Shown here piece after piece: positions 1 through 7,306 of a DNA stretch of 64,000 nt. The translations under genes were made by a program, and so were the position numbers. Location: contig CAINNJ010000067.1 of NCBI GenBank assembly GCA_903851195.1, forward strand, positions 1-64,000, given 5' to 3'. Numbering within the stretch: the first letter of the stretch is position 1; every line of letters begins with the position of its first letter. Under the pieces are notes generated by a model, which was not told the DNA's origin, did no database searches, and worked only from the letters and a program-made list of their open reading frames with translations. The stretch comes from an uncultured Acidobacteriia bacterium. Its GTDB lineage: Bacteria; Acidobacteriota; Terriglobia; Bryobacterales; Bryobacteraceae.

Positions 1-112
1 AACTCGGAAGAGCGTCTGCGCGAGCAGGCAAACCACAGGAACAGGGGGGCCAGATCAGACCATCAAAGTGGGCCAAATGACAGTATCACAGGTGGGCCAC
101 ACCTAGTTGACA
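1..112. mobile_element. Probable terminus of an IS21-type insertion sequence
   Basis: Three similar octamers (GTGGGCCA at 68-75 and 92-99, and a variant at 45-52) recur every 23-24 bp, as in the multiple transposase-binding repeats at IS21-family ends. Read on the minus strand the boundary begins TGTCAACTAG; read on the plus strand it ends in CA at 111-112. That fits the 5'-TG...CA-3' termini of the family. The DinB-like gene loses its reading frame exactly here. The plus frame from base 1 is open and could be the tail of an IstB-like protein, but only about 30 codons are visible. The body of the element lies outside the window, so family assignment is inference. Confidence 0.5.
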
Positions 113-393
113 AACACAACGATCTCGGCAGCCGTGCGGGGCGGGTCGCCTGCGTTCTGCCATTGCCGATAGGGCGCCAGTTCCGCGGCCGCTGGGCCCA
201 AGGTTCGGCAGAGATGCAGGGCTCGCCCGAAGACGATGTGTTCGGCGATTTCGCCGGGCGTGCGGCGGCCTGGCAATGGCCGTTGTCGTAGTTGCTCCGC
301 CGTCAGGGGAGCGACGGCGCGTTTGAGCGCGTTCTGATATTCCTGCCAGCTGAGGAACGCGCGGGATTCGGCGATTTCGGCTCTTGTTTTCAC
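103..393 (-). pseudogene. DinB-like protein, 3'-truncated by an IS
   Basis: This 96-residue frame resembles the N-terminal part of DinB/YfiT-like four-helix proteins: a helix with FLSWQEYQNALKRAV, then a RTPGEIAEHIVFGRALHL segment carrying the His normally used for metal binding. DinB proteins are usually 150-170 residues, and this one stops just after the segment TAAEIVVF. The last two codons and the TAG stop (103-105) lie in the repeat-rich segment that looks like an IS end. The two later metal-ligand His of the family are therefore missing and the protein is probably inactive. What is seen is the truncation; the DinB assignment rests on weak N-terminal resemblance. Confidence 0.5.
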
Positions 394-420
394 AGCGGTG
401 CTGTCACAGTCGTGCGCCGG

Positions 421-1419
421 TTACTTCCAGTCCGCCGTGAACACATTGAACTCGTAACGGGCGGCGGCTTTCCAGTCGGTTACAAAGACCAGTTTTTTGC
501 CATCCGGGGAAAACTCGGGGAAGGAGGTGAACCCATCGAGATTCGTCACCTGACGCAGGCCGGTTCCATCCACGTTGATGAGATATAGCTCGAACTTACG
601 ACCGTCGCAGTTGTGTTTGTTGGAAGAGAAGAGAATCTGCTTCCCGTCCGGAGTAAAAGCGGGCGCGAAGGAGGCGCAGCCGAAGTCGGTTATCTGCTTC
701 ACATTCGAGCCGTCGATGTCGGAGACGAAAAGCTCCATCTTAAAGGGGCTGGTGAGGTTTTCTTTGAGCAAATCGCTGTATTTCTGCTTCGTCTCGGGAG
801 TGGTCGGATGGCCGGCGCGCCAGGCGATTTTCCTGCCATCGCGGGAGATGACGGCGCCGCCATCGTAGCCGAAACTTTTCGTCAGCTGTTTCTTGTGGGC
901 GCCGTCGAGATCCATGGTCCAGAGGTCCAGATCGCCGGAGGCCATGGAGGTATAAATGATCTTCTTTGTCTTCCAGTTCACGGTCGCTTCGGCGTCATAG
1001 CCGTCGGCGGTGGTGAGGCGCTTCACATCCGTGCCGTCGTCTTTTGCGACAAAGATATCGTAGCCGGGGTAGACGGCCCAGACGTAGCCTTTGCTGCGGT
1101 CGGCATCGGGCGGACAGCCGGGCGCGGCGAGATGGGTGGAAGCATAGACGATGTGTTTGCCATCGGGCAGGAAGTAGCCACAGGTGGTGCGGCCTTTGCC
1201 GGTGGAGACGAGGTGCTGGTCGGAGCCATCGGCGTTCATGATGTATTCCTGGTCGCACTTCCCTTCGCCCCGAGTGGACTGGAAGATGAGGCGCTTGCCA
1301 TCGGGGGACCAGTAAGCTTCGGCGTTCTCACCACCGTGCGTGAGTTGCAGAATATTGGAAAGCTCCTGAGCGGAGAGAAGAGATACGGAAAGAAATCCCA
1401 GAGTAATGAAGCGCAACAT
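421..1419 (-). CDS. Secreted TolB-like PD40 beta-propeller protein
   Basis: A 332-residue protein with an N-terminal signal peptide (LRFITLGFLSVSLLSAQ). At least five PD40/WD40-like repeats follow, recognisable by SPDGKRLIFQS, LPDGKHIVYAS, SRDGRKIAWRA, TPDGKQILFSS and SPDGKKLVFVT. The fold is that of the TolB/DPP-IV propeller. No C-terminal peptidase domain is present, so this is a propeller-only periplasmic or secreted protein, probably for protein or polysaccharide binding. Such proteins are numerous in Acidobacteriota. The start is the ATG preceded by GGAGTTGGT. It runs alone on the minus strand and no substrate can be assigned. Confidence 0.8.
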   Translation of the reverse strand: MLRFITLGFLSVSLLSAQELSNILQLTHGGENAEAYWSPDGKRLIFQSTRGEGKCDQEYIMNADGSDQHLVSTGKGRTTCGYFLPDGKHIVYASTHLAAPGCPPDADRSKGYVWAVYPGYDIFVAKDDGTDVKRLTTADGYDAEATVNWKTKKIIYTSMASGDLDLWTMDLDGAHKKQLTKSFGYDGGAVISRDGRKIAWRAGHPTTPETKQKYSDLLKENLTSPFKMELFVSDIDGSNVKQITDFGCASFAPAFTPDGKQILFSSNKHNCDGRKFELYLINVDGTGLRQVTNLDGFTSFPEFSPDGKKLVFVTDWKAAARYEFNVFTADWK

Positions 1420-1453
1420 ACCAACTCCTACGGAGAGTCTACTAGACAGGGTG

Positions 1454-1957
1454 TCAATGCGCGTTGGCGATCGACGCGGGCAGCACGAGGCGGCCTTCCG
1501 GGACGAACGGCGCTCTCGCCATAAAGGCCGGATTGCCCTGCCAGGGATTCTCGACTTTTTGCGCGGCGGCGGAGAGGAAACCGGCGCGCGGGTAGTAGTC
1601 GGTGTGACCGAGCACGAAGAAGAGCCGCTCGCCGCGCGCTTCCAGTTCCCGGAGGGAGTGATCCATCAACTGTAAACCGATTCCCCGGCGCTGACGATCG
1701 GGCCGCACCGCGAGGGGCGTCAGAATCGCGGCACTGGTTCGGAGGCCGTCCGGTTCGTCGACCCAGACACGGGAAAACGCGATATAGCCGACCGGGCCGG
1801 TGGAGTCCTCGGCCAGCCACTCGCCCAGAAGGCAGACGTCGGCCCGCAGCGCGTCGAGAAAGGTAACGACATCGTCGGGCCGGAAGGCGTCGTCCACAAG
1901 TTGACGGGTCGAGGGGTAGTCGGCCTTTTCAACCGGCCGGATCTGTATGGCGGTCAT
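1454..1957 (-). CDS. GNAT-family N-acetyltransferase
   Basis: A 167-residue single-domain GNAT enzyme. Motif A with the acetyl-CoA pyrophosphate loop is visible as LAVRPDRQRRGIGLQLM (Q/RxxGxG), and LFFVLGHTDYYPRAGF provides the usual C-terminal strand-helix with the GHxxYYxRxGF signature of the YhbS-like subgroup. It transfers acetyl from acetyl-CoA to an unknown amine. The ATG lies 2 bp past the stop of the DapA-family gene, so the two probably form an operon at the tail of the hydroxyproline cassette. A role in that pathway is not established and may be incidental. Confidence 0.85.
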   Translation of the reverse strand: MTAIQIRPVEKADYPSTRQLVDDAFRPDDVVTFLDALRADVCLLGEWLAEDSTGPVGYIAFSRVWVDEPDGLRTSAAILTPLAVRPDRQRRGIGLQLMDHSLRELEARGERLFFVLGHTDYYPRAGFLSAAAQKVENPWQGNPAFMARAPFVPEGRLVLPASIANAH

Positions 1958-1959
1958 CT

Positions 1960-2859
1960 TCAGGAGGGGCGGTTCGCCAGAGCGAGGGAGATGGTCTGGC
2001 TGGCTGCTTCCAGTTCGGCGCCGGTGAGCGGGAGGCGGGGCGGGCGCACGCGGCTGCTGCCCATGCCGACGGCCTCCTGCACCAGCTTGATTAACTGCAC
2101 GAATTTGGGAACGGTGTCCATGCGCAGCAGCGGCAGGAACCAGCGGTAGAGTTCGAAAGCCTTTTGTTTTTCGCCGCGCTGCGCGAGTTCGAAGAGTTCC
2201 ACGGACTCCTTCGGGAAGGCGCTGACCAGGCCGGCGATCCAGCCAACCGCGCCGGCGTAAACCGCTTCCACGATCAGGTCGTCGACGCCGCAGAGAATTT
2301 CGAGGCGCTCACCCACCAGGGCCTGCAGGGCGGCGATGCGGCGGACGTCGGCGCTCGATTCTTTAATCGCGTGGAGTGTTGGGCAGGACTCCATGAGTTC
2401 CGCCACCTGCTCGGGGAGGAAGTCGACCTTGTAGGCGATGGGGTTGTTGTAGAGCATGGAGGAGAGCGGCGTGGCGGCCATCACGGCGCCGACGTGCGCT
2501 TTCATCTCGCGCCAGTCGCCGACGTAGACGTAGGGGGGGAGAACCATGAGCCCGTGGCAGCCGGATTCTTCCGCCATTTTGGCGATGGAGACGGCCTCGT
2601 CGGTGCTCAGGGCCGAGACGCCGGAGACGACGAAGGCGCGGTCGCCGATGGCACGGACGCAGGTCTCCAGCACCTGGCGTTTTTCCGCGAACGAGAGGGT
2701 AGCGCCCTCGCCCAGCGAACCGAGCGCGACGACGCCCGTGCAGCCGTTATCGACGAGCCAGTTGCAATGGCGGGCGAGGAAGTCGTGGTCGACGGTGAGG
2801 TCGGAGTGAAAGGGAGTCGTAATGGCGGGGATGACGCCGCGCCAGATCATCTTTTTCAT
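1960..2859 (-). CDS. DapA/DHDPS-family lyase, probable pyrroline-4-hydroxy-2-carboxylate deaminase
   Basis: A 299-residue class I aldolase-fold protein of the DHDPS/NAL family. Visible features are the oxyanion segment GSLGEG (residues 47-52), catalytic Tyr137 in MLYNNP and Schiff-base Lys166 in HAIKESS. Family members include dihydrodipicolinate synthase, KDG aldolase and the bacterial deaminase LhpC, which converts 1-pyrroline-4-hydroxy-2-carboxylate to 2-oxoglutarate semialdehyde. The neighbourhood (D-hydroxyproline dehydrogenase subunits upstream, 4-hydroxyproline epimerase divergent) makes the LhpC role most likely. The sequence alone does not exclude another DapA-like lyase. It starts with ATG six bases after a duplicated copy of the oxidoreductase stop region. 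Confidence 0.8.
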   Translation of the reverse strand: MKKMIWRGVIPAITTPFHSDLTVDHDFLARHCNWLVDNGCTGVVALGSLGEGATLSFAEKRQVLETCVRAIGDRAFVVSGVSALSTDEAVSIAKMAEESGCHGLMVLPPYVYVGDWREMKAHVGAVMAATPLSSMLYNNPIAYKVDFLPEQVAELMESCPTLHAIKESSADVRRIAALQALVGERLEILCGVDDLIVEAVYAGAVGWIAGLVSAFPKESVELFELAQRGEKQKAFELYRWFLPLLRMDTVPKFVQLIKLVQEAVGMGSSRVRPPRLPLTGAELEAASQTISLALANRPS

Positions 2860-2861
2860 GC

Positions 2862-2932
2862 GGTTAACCCTTTGTAACAGACAGCAGGCTCTCAGTCCGA
2901 GCCGGAAAGACGGAAGGGCGCGGGCGGCGGCC
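2862..2932 (-). repeat. Copy A of a 71-bp direct repeat: remnant of the FAD oxidoreductase 3' end
   Basis: This segment matches 3309-3379 at 60 of 71 positions. On the minus strand it still reads as 22 codons plus TAA with the ending SVTKG, against PVTKG in the real gene. It lies directly before the ATG of the DapA-family gene. This suggests the oxidoreductase stop originally abutted that gene and that the intervening ~447-bp unit with the small coiled-coil gene arose by insertion or duplication. Confidence 0.8.
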
Positions 2933-2937
2933 AGTGT

Positions 2938-3204
2938 TCAGTGGCGTTGCTCAATGGCCCGGAGTCGCGTTGCGTGGTCTTTGAGGATGGTGTTCAGCGT
3001 TTCGGCGATGCGGCCGATTTTGGCGTCCGTGTTTTCGATCTGCCGTGCGATGCGCGCGTTTTCGCTTTTGAAGAGTTCGCGCATGTCGTCGAAGCGTTTA
3101 TTTGTGGCGGTGGTGGAATCGGCTATCCGGACGTTGTTGAAGAGAGAGCCCGCCGCGATGGCGAACAGTGTGATGGCGATTGAGATTACGTTTGCGTCTG
3201 TCAT
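2938..3204 (-). CDS. Small membrane-anchored coiled-coil protein
   Basis: An 88-residue protein: one N-terminal transmembrane helix (ISIAITLFAIAAGSLF, residues 6-21), then a charged helix running to the C terminus with heptad-like spacing (FDDMRELFKSENARIARQIE, IGRIAETLNTILKDHATRLR). The ATG at 3204 was preferred over the long upstream extension because the hydrophobic helix then begins at the N terminus and the upstream part is low-complexity read-through of flanking DNA. Similar TM-plus-coiled-coil microproteins occur in multiple copies in Solibacter-type genomes, as I recall. No function is known. It interrupts the hydroxyproline genes and is bracketed by a 71-bp direct repeat. Confidence 0.65.
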   Translation of the reverse strand: MTDANVISIAITLFAIAAGSLFNNVRIADSTTATNKRFDDMRELFKSENARIARQIENTDAKIGRIAETLNTILKDHATRLRAIEQRH

Positions 3205-3263
3205 GGCTCGCCTTTCGCTCGAAAAAGGCCGCGCTGGCCTGGGGCAGCACGGCACCTTTATTC

Positions 3264-3291
3264 TATCGGTTTCGTATATTTTATCGGTTTC
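3264..3291 (-). promoter_or_regulatory. Paired direct repeat, possible operator/promoter of the small coiled-coil gene
   Basis: TATCGGTTTC occurs twice (3264-3273 and 3282-3291), 18 bp apart, in the AT-rich island just upstream of the small gene's start at 3204. The rest of the region is GC-rich. Two decamers on nearly the same helical face suggest a regulator-binding site or a small tandem duplication. No clear -35/-10 pair could be fixed. Confidence 0.3.
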
Positions 3292-3308
3292 CGTCACCGT
3301 TGCAGGCG

Positions 3309-3379
3309 GGTTATCCCTTTGTAACAGGGAGCAGGCTTTCGATCCTTGCCGGAAAGACGGGAGGGCGGGGGCTGCGGCC
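3309..3379 (-). repeat. Copy B of the 71-bp direct repeat (native 3' end of the FAD oxidoreductase)
   Basis: This is the in-gene copy, encoding the last 22 residues and TAA stop of the FAD oxidoreductase. It is 85% identical to copy A at 2862-2932. The 11 differences include silent and replacement changes, so the duplication is not recent. Confidence 0.8.
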
Positions 3380-4510
3380 TTCATCCGACGCCGCTGGCCA
3401 GCCGAAGAGGAAGCTGGCGGCGGGTTCGCAGACACGGCCCTGGCAGGGACCCATGCCGCAGCGGGTGTGGAGTTTCGCGGCGCGGAAGCTGTCGAAAGGC
3501 CGGAGGCGTTCGCAGGTGACGTCTTCGCAGCGGCAGACGAAGGTTTCGGGCGCGGGGAGATGCTTCAGTTCTTCGCGCAAGGTGAACGTGGTATCGAGGG
3601 CAGCGGCGAAAGCGCCGGCTTTTTCCCGCTTGGGATGCAGCAGGACGGCGCGCTCCGCATAGCCGGCGGCGGTCAGACCGGCGATTTCGCCTTCGACGAA
3701 GGAGAATTCCATCTCGCCGGTTCGGGCGATGTAGACGTCCGGCGGATTCTCGCCGAGAGACCATTCCAGTTCGCGATTCGGGACGAGACCGTAGCCGATG
3801 GCGGCGTAATCGCAGTCTTCGGTCCAGGAGGAAGACGTGGGAAAACCGTCGCGGCCGCTGCGGATGGTGACGCGTTCCACGCGGCCGCGGCCTTCGGCGG
3901 ATTCCACCCAGCAGCCGGTTCGGTAGGGCACGCCGGCGATGGCCCACTGCAGACTGGCGCCCTGCCAGACCTTGCGCGGGTGGCGCAGCAGTTCCGGGGC
4001 GAAGCCCGCGAGCGACTGGATATTGGCCTGTTCGGCGATCAGTTTCACTTCCGCGCCGTGCTGGCGAAGATAGGCGCCGACCGCGAGCAGCAGGGGGCCG
4101 GTGCCACCGATCACGACGCGCTTCCCGCTCACGGGCAGACCGGACTTCGCGAGCGCCTGGAGACCGCCGGCGCCGAAGACGCCGGGGAGAGTCCAGCCGG
4201 GGAAAGGGAGGAAGAGTTCGCGGGAGCCGGTGGCGAGGATCAGCTTTTCGTAGCGGATTTCGCGGGAGTTTTCGTCGGTTTCGAGCAGCAGCGTGTGGGC
4301 GGCGGCATCGGCGGCGATCACGCGGGTTCCGGCGAGGATGGGGATGCCGGAATTCCGGAATCGCTCCACCCAGGTATTGGTGCTCTCGCCGCGCCAGATC
4401 TGGCCTCCGGGCGACGGGTTATCGTCGATGACGGTGACACGCGCGCCGCATTCCTGGGCGCGCAGAGCGGCGGCAATTCCGGCGGGTCCCGCGCCCACGA
4501 CGACAATCAT
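3311..4510 (-). CDS. FAD-dependent oxidoreductase, probable D-hydroxyproline dehydrogenase subunit
   Basis: A 399-residue flavoprotein. The FAD Rossmann motif VVGAGPAGIAAALRA begins at residue 4 and an internal NAD(P)-type motif is VVIGGTGPLLLAVGAYL. The C terminus carries a cysteine cluster, FVCRCEDVTCERL plus CGMGPCQGRVC, typical of the BFD-like [2Fe-2S] region in HcnB/opine-oxidase and hydroxyproline-dehydrogenase alpha subunits. It would oxidise cis-4-hydroxy-D-proline with the adjacent [2Fe-2S] subunit. The ATG at 4510 overlaps that gene's stop (ATGA), implying translational coupling, and starts directly at the FAD motif. Opine or sarcosine-type oxidation is the alternative; the pathway context favours hydroxyproline. 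Confidence 0.85.
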   Translation of the reverse strand: MIVVVGAGPAGIAAALRAQECGARVTVIDDNPSPGGQIWRGESTNTWVERFRNSGIPILAGTRVIAADAAAHTLLLETDENSREIRYEKLILATGSRELFLPFPGWTLPGVFGAGGLQALAKSGLPVSGKRVVIGGTGPLLLAVGAYLRQHGAEVKLIAEQANIQSLAGFAPELLRHPRKVWQGASLQWAIAGVPYRTGCWVESAEGRGRVERVTIRSGRDGFPTSSSWTEDCDYAAIGYGLVPNRELEWSLGENPPDVYIARTGEMEFSFVEGEIAGLTAAGYAERAVLLHPKREKAGAFAAALDTTFTLREELKHLPAPETFVCRCEDVTCERLRPFDSFRAAKLHTRCGMGPCQGRVCEPAASFLFGWPAASDEGRSPRPPVFPARIESLLPVTKG

Positions 4511-4740
4511 GCGCGGATCTCCATCCCTTCCCGGATCAGCGTCTGGCAGCTGCGAGAGTGCGGTTTGCCGTCGATGGTCACACGGCACTCGAAGCAGACG
4601 CCCATGCCGCAGACGGCGGAGCGGGGTTCGCCCGAGACGGAGGTCCGGAACGTCAGCTGGCCGCTTTGCAGCAGCGCTACAGCGACCGTGATGCCGTCGG
4701 GGAAGCTGAGCGCACGCCCGTTCAGACGCAGGGTGATCAT
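4507..4740 (-). CDS. (2Fe-2S)-binding subunit of the dehydrogenase
   Basis: A 77-residue ferredoxin-like protein with the Fer2_4 cysteine pattern CGMGVCFEC followed eleven residues later by the fourth Cys (SRSCQTL). Such small subunits pair with HcnB-like flavoproteins in D-hydroxyproline and opine dehydrogenases and pass electrons to the respiratory chain. The ATG at 4740 gives the usual start (MITLRLNGR); an upstream in-frame ATG at 4788 would overlap the divergent promoter region and adds only non-conserved residues. Its stop overlaps the start of the FAD subunit by four bases. Confidence 0.85.
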   Translation of the reverse strand: MITLRLNGRALSFPDGITVAVALLQSGQLTFRTSVSGEPRSAVCGMGVCFECRVTIDGKPHSRSCQTLIREGMEIRA

Positions 4741-4811
4741 GTGAGGGTCTGGCTCCGAGAGGCGCATTCCGGCAATCGCGTTCGGCAATGCATCATTGTA
4801 CAGAGAGACAC

Positions 4812-5756
4812 ATGACCCGGCGCATACACGTTATCGATTCGCATACCGGCGGGGAGCCGACACGACTGGTGGTTTCCGGCGGGCCTCCGCTCGGCACGGC
4901 TTCGCTGCGGGAGCGGCTGGAGGTTTTTCGCCGGGACTTCGACCATTTTCGGTCCGCGGTGGTGAACGAGCCGCGGGGGTCGGACGCGATGGTGGGGGCG
5001 CTGCTGTGCGACCCGGTGGATCCGGGCTGCGCGGCCGGCGTGATTTTCTTCAACAACGTGGGTTTTCTGGGGATGTGCGGGCACGGGACGATCGGGCTGG
5101 CGGTCACCCTGGCGCACATGGGGCGCATTCAGCCGGGTGTTCACCGGATCGAGACGCCGGTGGGCGTGGTGGAGGCGGAACTGCACGCCAATGGCGAGGT
5201 GACGGTGAATAATGTGCCGAGTTACCGGTCCGTGGCGGGACTTGAGGTGAACGTTCCGGGTTACGGGAGTGTCGCGGGCGATGTTGCGTGGGGCGGCAAT
5301 TGGTTCTTCCTGACCGACGACTGCCCGCAGGCGATCGAGCCGGGAAACCTGGAGGCGCTGACCGAGTATGCGTGGGCGGTCCGGCGGGCGGTGAATGCCG
5401 GGGGGCATCCGGAGGTGGATCATGTGGAGATCTGCGGCAGGGCGTCCGCGGCGGGCGCGCAAAGCCGGAATTTCGTGCTTTGTCCCGGCAAGGCTTATGA
5501 CCGGTCGCCGTGCGGGACCGGCACGAGCGCGAAACTGGCCTGTCTTTATGCGGACGGGAAGCTGCGGGAGGGAGAAGTCTGGCGGCAGGAGAGCCTGATC
5601 GGGAGCACGTTCGACGGCTGGGTGACGGTGCGCGGCGGGGAGATTCATCCGCATATCCGGGGCTCGGCATATGTTTGCGCGGAAGCGGATCTGATTCTGG
5701 ATGAGCGGGATCCTTTTTGCTGGGGAATCGGGTCGGGAGGCGAACCGCCGAAATAG
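4812..5756 (+). CDS. 4-hydroxyproline 2-epimerase (proline racemase family)
   Basis: A 314-residue member of the proline racemase family. Both catalytic thiols are present: Cys89 in GMCGHGTIG and Cys234 in SPCGTGTSA. This identifies it as an epimerase rather than a trans-3-hydroxyproline dehydratase, which has Thr at the second position. It interconverts trans-4-hydroxy-L-proline and cis-4-hydroxy-D-proline, the first step of the pathway completed by the divergent genes. The ATG at 4812 is preceded by AGAGA; an ATG at 4788 only adds unconserved residues. About 70 bp separate it from the divergent [2Fe-2S] gene, so regulation is probably shared. Confidence 0.88.
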   Translation: MTRRIHVIDSHTGGEPTRLVVSGGPPLGTASLRERLEVFRRDFDHFRSAVVNEPRGSDAMVGALLCDPVDPGCAAGVIFFNNVGFLGMCGHGTIGLAVTLAHMGRIQPGVHRIETPVGVVEAELHANGEVTVNNVPSYRSVAGLEVNVPGYGSVAGDVAWGGNWFFLTDDCPQAIEPGNLEALTEYAWAVRRAVNAGGHPEVDHVEICGRASAAGAQSRNFVLCPGKAYDRSPCGTGTSAKLACLYADGKLREGEVWRQESLIGSTFDGWVTVRGGEIHPHIRGSAYVCAEADLILDERDPFCWGIGSGGEPPK

Positions 5757-5789
5757 AGTCAGCCGGAGGAGCCCCGGCATCCAAAGGGT

Positions 5790-6974
5790 GTGAGAATCCT
5801 TCTGTACAGCGGCAAAGGCGGCGTGGGGAAGACCAGCGTCGCGGCGGCCACGGGCGTGCGGCTGGCGCGGCTGGGCTACAAGACGCTGGTGATGAGCGTG
5901 GATCCGGCGCACAGTCTGGCGGATTCGTTCGATCTGGGCGGGCAGTTGTTTCACGGCGCGACGGGACAGCCGTCGAAGGTGGCCGAGGGGCTCTGGATTC
6001 AGGAAGTCAATATCCAGAAAGAGATTGCGCGGCACTGGCAGTCGATTTCGAGCTACATCACTTCCCTGCTGCGGACCACCGGTCTGGGCGACGTGGAAGC
6101 CGAGGAGATGGCGATCTTCCCCGGGATGGAAGAGCTGAGCGCGCTGATGTACGTGAATCAGTACCGGAAGACCGCGGAGTTCGACGTGGTGGTGCTGGAC
6201 TGCGCGCCGACGGCGGAGAGCCTGCGGTTTATCAGCCTTCCCACGACGCTCGACTGGTACATGAAGCATGTTTTCTCCTGGGAACGGAAGCTGCTGAAGG
6301 CGATTCGTCCGCTGGCGAACCGAGTGGCTCCGGTGGAGATGCCCGGGGAGAAGTACTTCGACAATATTCAGGATTTATTCGGGAAGATTGAGGGGATCGA
6401 TACCGTGCTGGAGGACGGGAATATCAGCAGCGTGCGGCTGGTTACCAACGCGGAGAAGATGGTGCTGCGGGAGACGCAGCGGGCGTTCGTTTATTTCTCG
6501 CTGCATGGGCTGACGGTGGATCAGATCGTGGTGAACCGGCTGTTTCCGGCGGAGATCCACGACGATTTCTTTGAAAGCTGGCGGGCGACGCAGGGGCAGG
6601 TGCTGGCGGAGATCGAGAGCTATTTTTCTCCGATTCCGGTGTCGCGCGTGCCGCTGTTCCGCAGTGAAGTGCTCGGGCTGGAGCGGCTGGGTTTGCTGTC
6701 GGATATCCTCTATGCGAAGGGTGAAGATCCAGCGGCGGTGACCCGCACGGAACGGCCGTATTCGTTCGTGCGGCAGGACGGGAATTATCAGGTTCGGCTG
6801 CGAATGCCATTCGCGCAGAAAGGCGAAATCGGGCTGTTTGCGAAGGACGATGAACTGGTGGTGGAGATCGGGACGCTGCGGCGTCACATCGGGCTGCCGA
6901 CGTCGATGAGCGGGTTACAGCCGGCGGGGGCTCATCTCGAAGGGGATATGCTGGTGGTGGAGATGAGGAGCTGA
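5790..6974 (+). CDS. Get3d-like ArsA-family ATPase with C-terminal Hsp20-like domain
   Basis: A 394-residue SIMIBI ATPase. The deviant Walker A GKGGVGKT lies at residues 8-15, the switch region VDPAHSLADSFD follows, and VVLDCAPTAESLRF carries the switch II Asp. The CXXC zinc motif of eukaryotic Get3 is absent. The last ~70 residues (from about 322, QVRLRMPFAQKGEIG... to DMLVVEMRS) resemble the alpha-crystallin/Hsp20-like domain fused to ArsA homologues of the Get3d type in cyanobacteria and plants. The role is probably handling of hydrophobic or membrane-bound clients, not arsenite export: no arsB or arsR is nearby. The start is GTG. A short gene follows 2 bp after the stop. Confidence 0.8.
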   Translation: MRILLYSGKGGVGKTSVAAATGVRLARLGYKTLVMSVDPAHSLADSFDLGGQLFHGATGQPSKVAEGLWIQEVNIQKEIARHWQSISSYITSLLRTTGLGDVEAEEMAIFPGMEELSALMYVNQYRKTAEFDVVVLDCAPTAESLRFISLPTTLDWYMKHVFSWERKLLKAIRPLANRVAPVEMPGEKYFDNIQDLFGKIEGIDTVLEDGNISSVRLVTNAEKMVLRETQRAFVYFSLHGLTVDQIVVNRLFPAEIHDDFFESWRATQGQVLAEIESYFSPIPVSRVPLFRSEVLGLERLGLLSDILYAKGEDPAAVTRTERPYSFVRQDGNYQVRLRMPFAQKGEIGLFAKDDELVVEIGTLRRHIGLPTSMSGLQPAGAHLEGDMLVVEMRS

Positions 6975-6976
6975 AT

Positions 6977-7207
6977 ATGACGGAACAGGCCGGGCACACA
7001 CACGCCCACACGAACTGTTTTTGCTGCCAGGCGACGGAAGCTCTGGGGCGCGTTTTTAGTGCATTCGGACCATCGTCGGAAGCGACGGATCACTTCCGGC
7101 AGTCGCGCGTGGAATTCCTGAAGGGGATCCGCAAGGTGCTGGACGATCGGATTGAACAGGCGTCGCGGGGATCGCAGCCGCGAGGTTCGCGGATCGTTGT
7201 TGAGTAA
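6977..7207 (+). CDS. Small His/Cys-rich protein coupled to the ArsA homologue
   Basis: A 76-residue protein I do not recognise. The N terminus has a potential metal-binding cluster (GHTHAHTNCFCC, residues 6-17), followed by an amphipathic helix (ATDHFRQSRVEFLKGIRKVL). It starts 2 bp after the ATPase stop and ends before a strong terminator, so it is co-transcribed with the ATPase and may be its partner or cofactor sensor. That role is inferred from context only. Confidence 0.65.
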   Translation: MTEQAGHTHAHTNCFCCQATEALGRVFSAFGPSSEATDHFRQSRVEFLKGIRKVLDDRIEQASRGSQPRGSRIVVE

Positions 7208-7250
7208 ATTCGTTGTTGAATAGGGCTGCCGCGTAAGTCAGGCACAGATA

Positions 7251-7289
7251 AAAAGGCCCGGCCAGCGATTTCTCGCTGCCGGGCCTTTT
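7251..7289. terminator. Bidirectional rho-independent terminator
   Basis: A near-perfect hairpin: AAAAGGCCCGGC with AGCGA, a TTTC loop, TCGCT and GCCGGGCCTTTT, one unpaired C. A-tract and T-tract flank the two sides. It lies between the convergent ArsA-operon and TonB receptor 1 and can serve both. Confidence 0.9.
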
Positions 7290-7306
7290 CGCGTTACTGC
7301 CGGGCG

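Noticed and set aside
4737-6269. A 510-codon minus-strand frame across the epimerase and ATPase genes
   Set aside because: It crosses two well-supported genes and its translation is rich in His/Arg/Pro without domain features.
5790-6974. Arsenite-exporting ArsA ATPase
   Set aside because: A single ATPase domain with an Hsp20-like tail and no arsB, arsR or arsC nearby fits the Get3d type better.
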